NCBI GenBank assembly: GCA_964594045.1
Contig: CAZQKR010000011.1
Location: forward strand, 50,080 to 114,079
Length of the DNA: 64,000 nt
Reading direction: 5' to 3'
From: UBA2365 sp964594045
GTDB lineage: Bacteria; Bacteroidota; Bacteroidia; Chitinophagales; Saprospiraceae
The notes under the pieces are model-generated. The model had not been told where the DNA came from. It saw only the letters and a program-made list of their open reading frames with translations, and did not search any database. Position numbers and translations under genes: made by a program. Of the stretch, positions 63,963-64,000 are shown one piece after another (the first letter of the stretch is position 1; the number at the start of each line of letters is the position of its first letter).

Positions 63963-64000
63963 GAAAATTAAGTTAATAAATATTTTGCCAAGTGCAAATA

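Overview
The window looks like chromosomal DNA of a Bacteroidota bacterium, probably from the Saprospiria/Chitinophagia side of the phylum. The evidence is gene content: type IX secretion (T9SS) sorting domains, a giant protein with a gliding-motility-associated C-terminal domain, two PorP/SprF proteins, FISUMP and GSCFA family proteins, a MurF-Alr-type alanine racemase tail, and at least one clear Bacteroidota promoter (TTG-N19-TAnnTTTG). The sequence is moderately AT-rich with AT-rich ribosome binding regions. I see no rRNA, tRNA, CRISPR array, phage or transposase gene. Species placement is inference.

Layout. 1-5001: the 3' end of an alanine racemase gene, then a three-gene operon of periplasmic folding factors (two double-parvulin isomerases around a lipoprotein with no parvulin domain). 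5050-8272: an ABC-F ATPase and inorganic pyrophosphatase, separated by a spacer with three hairpin repeats. 8273-11560: an accessory stretch with a 27-bp inverted repeat 429 bp apart, a FISUMP-domain protein, and a membrane-protein gene broken by a frameshift in a five-base homopolymer. 11575-18401: a GSCFA protein, an orphan PorP/SprF protein with a strong terminator, a sodium:solute symporter, an M16 peptidase and an FG-GAP surface protein. 18414-27899: a compact operon of a 2181-aa T9SS adhesin, its PorP/SprF partner and an OmpA/PD40 protein. 28136-33781: gltX, a polysaccharide deacetylase, a decayed SatD/DUF3307 hybrid remnant with operator-like palindromes, and a GH2 beta-mannosidase. 33813-45228: housekeeping genes (an HD-domain (p)ppGpp hydrolase-like protein, murA, murB, a CDF metal exporter, polA, proline dehydrogenase, free-methionine-sulfoxide reductase, DUF2200) and two unknown genes.

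45373-63228, all on the minus strand: a secreted multi-domain GH13 alpha-amylase, then (upstream in transcription order) a tight five-gene locus encoding a T9SS-sorted small protein, a collagen-like protein with an S74 chaperone tail, an outer-membrane beta-barrel, a 2494-aa surface protein of unknown function and a fibronectin type III protein. This locus is the best candidate for an undescribed surface system. The window ends in the 3' end of another outer-membrane protein gene, apparently frameshifted.

The main themes are cell-envelope assembly (parvulins, murA/murB, OmpA, T9SS cargo) and use of external polysaccharide (alpha-amylase, beta-mannosidase, deacetylase). Functions come from motif recognition by eye; no database search was run.
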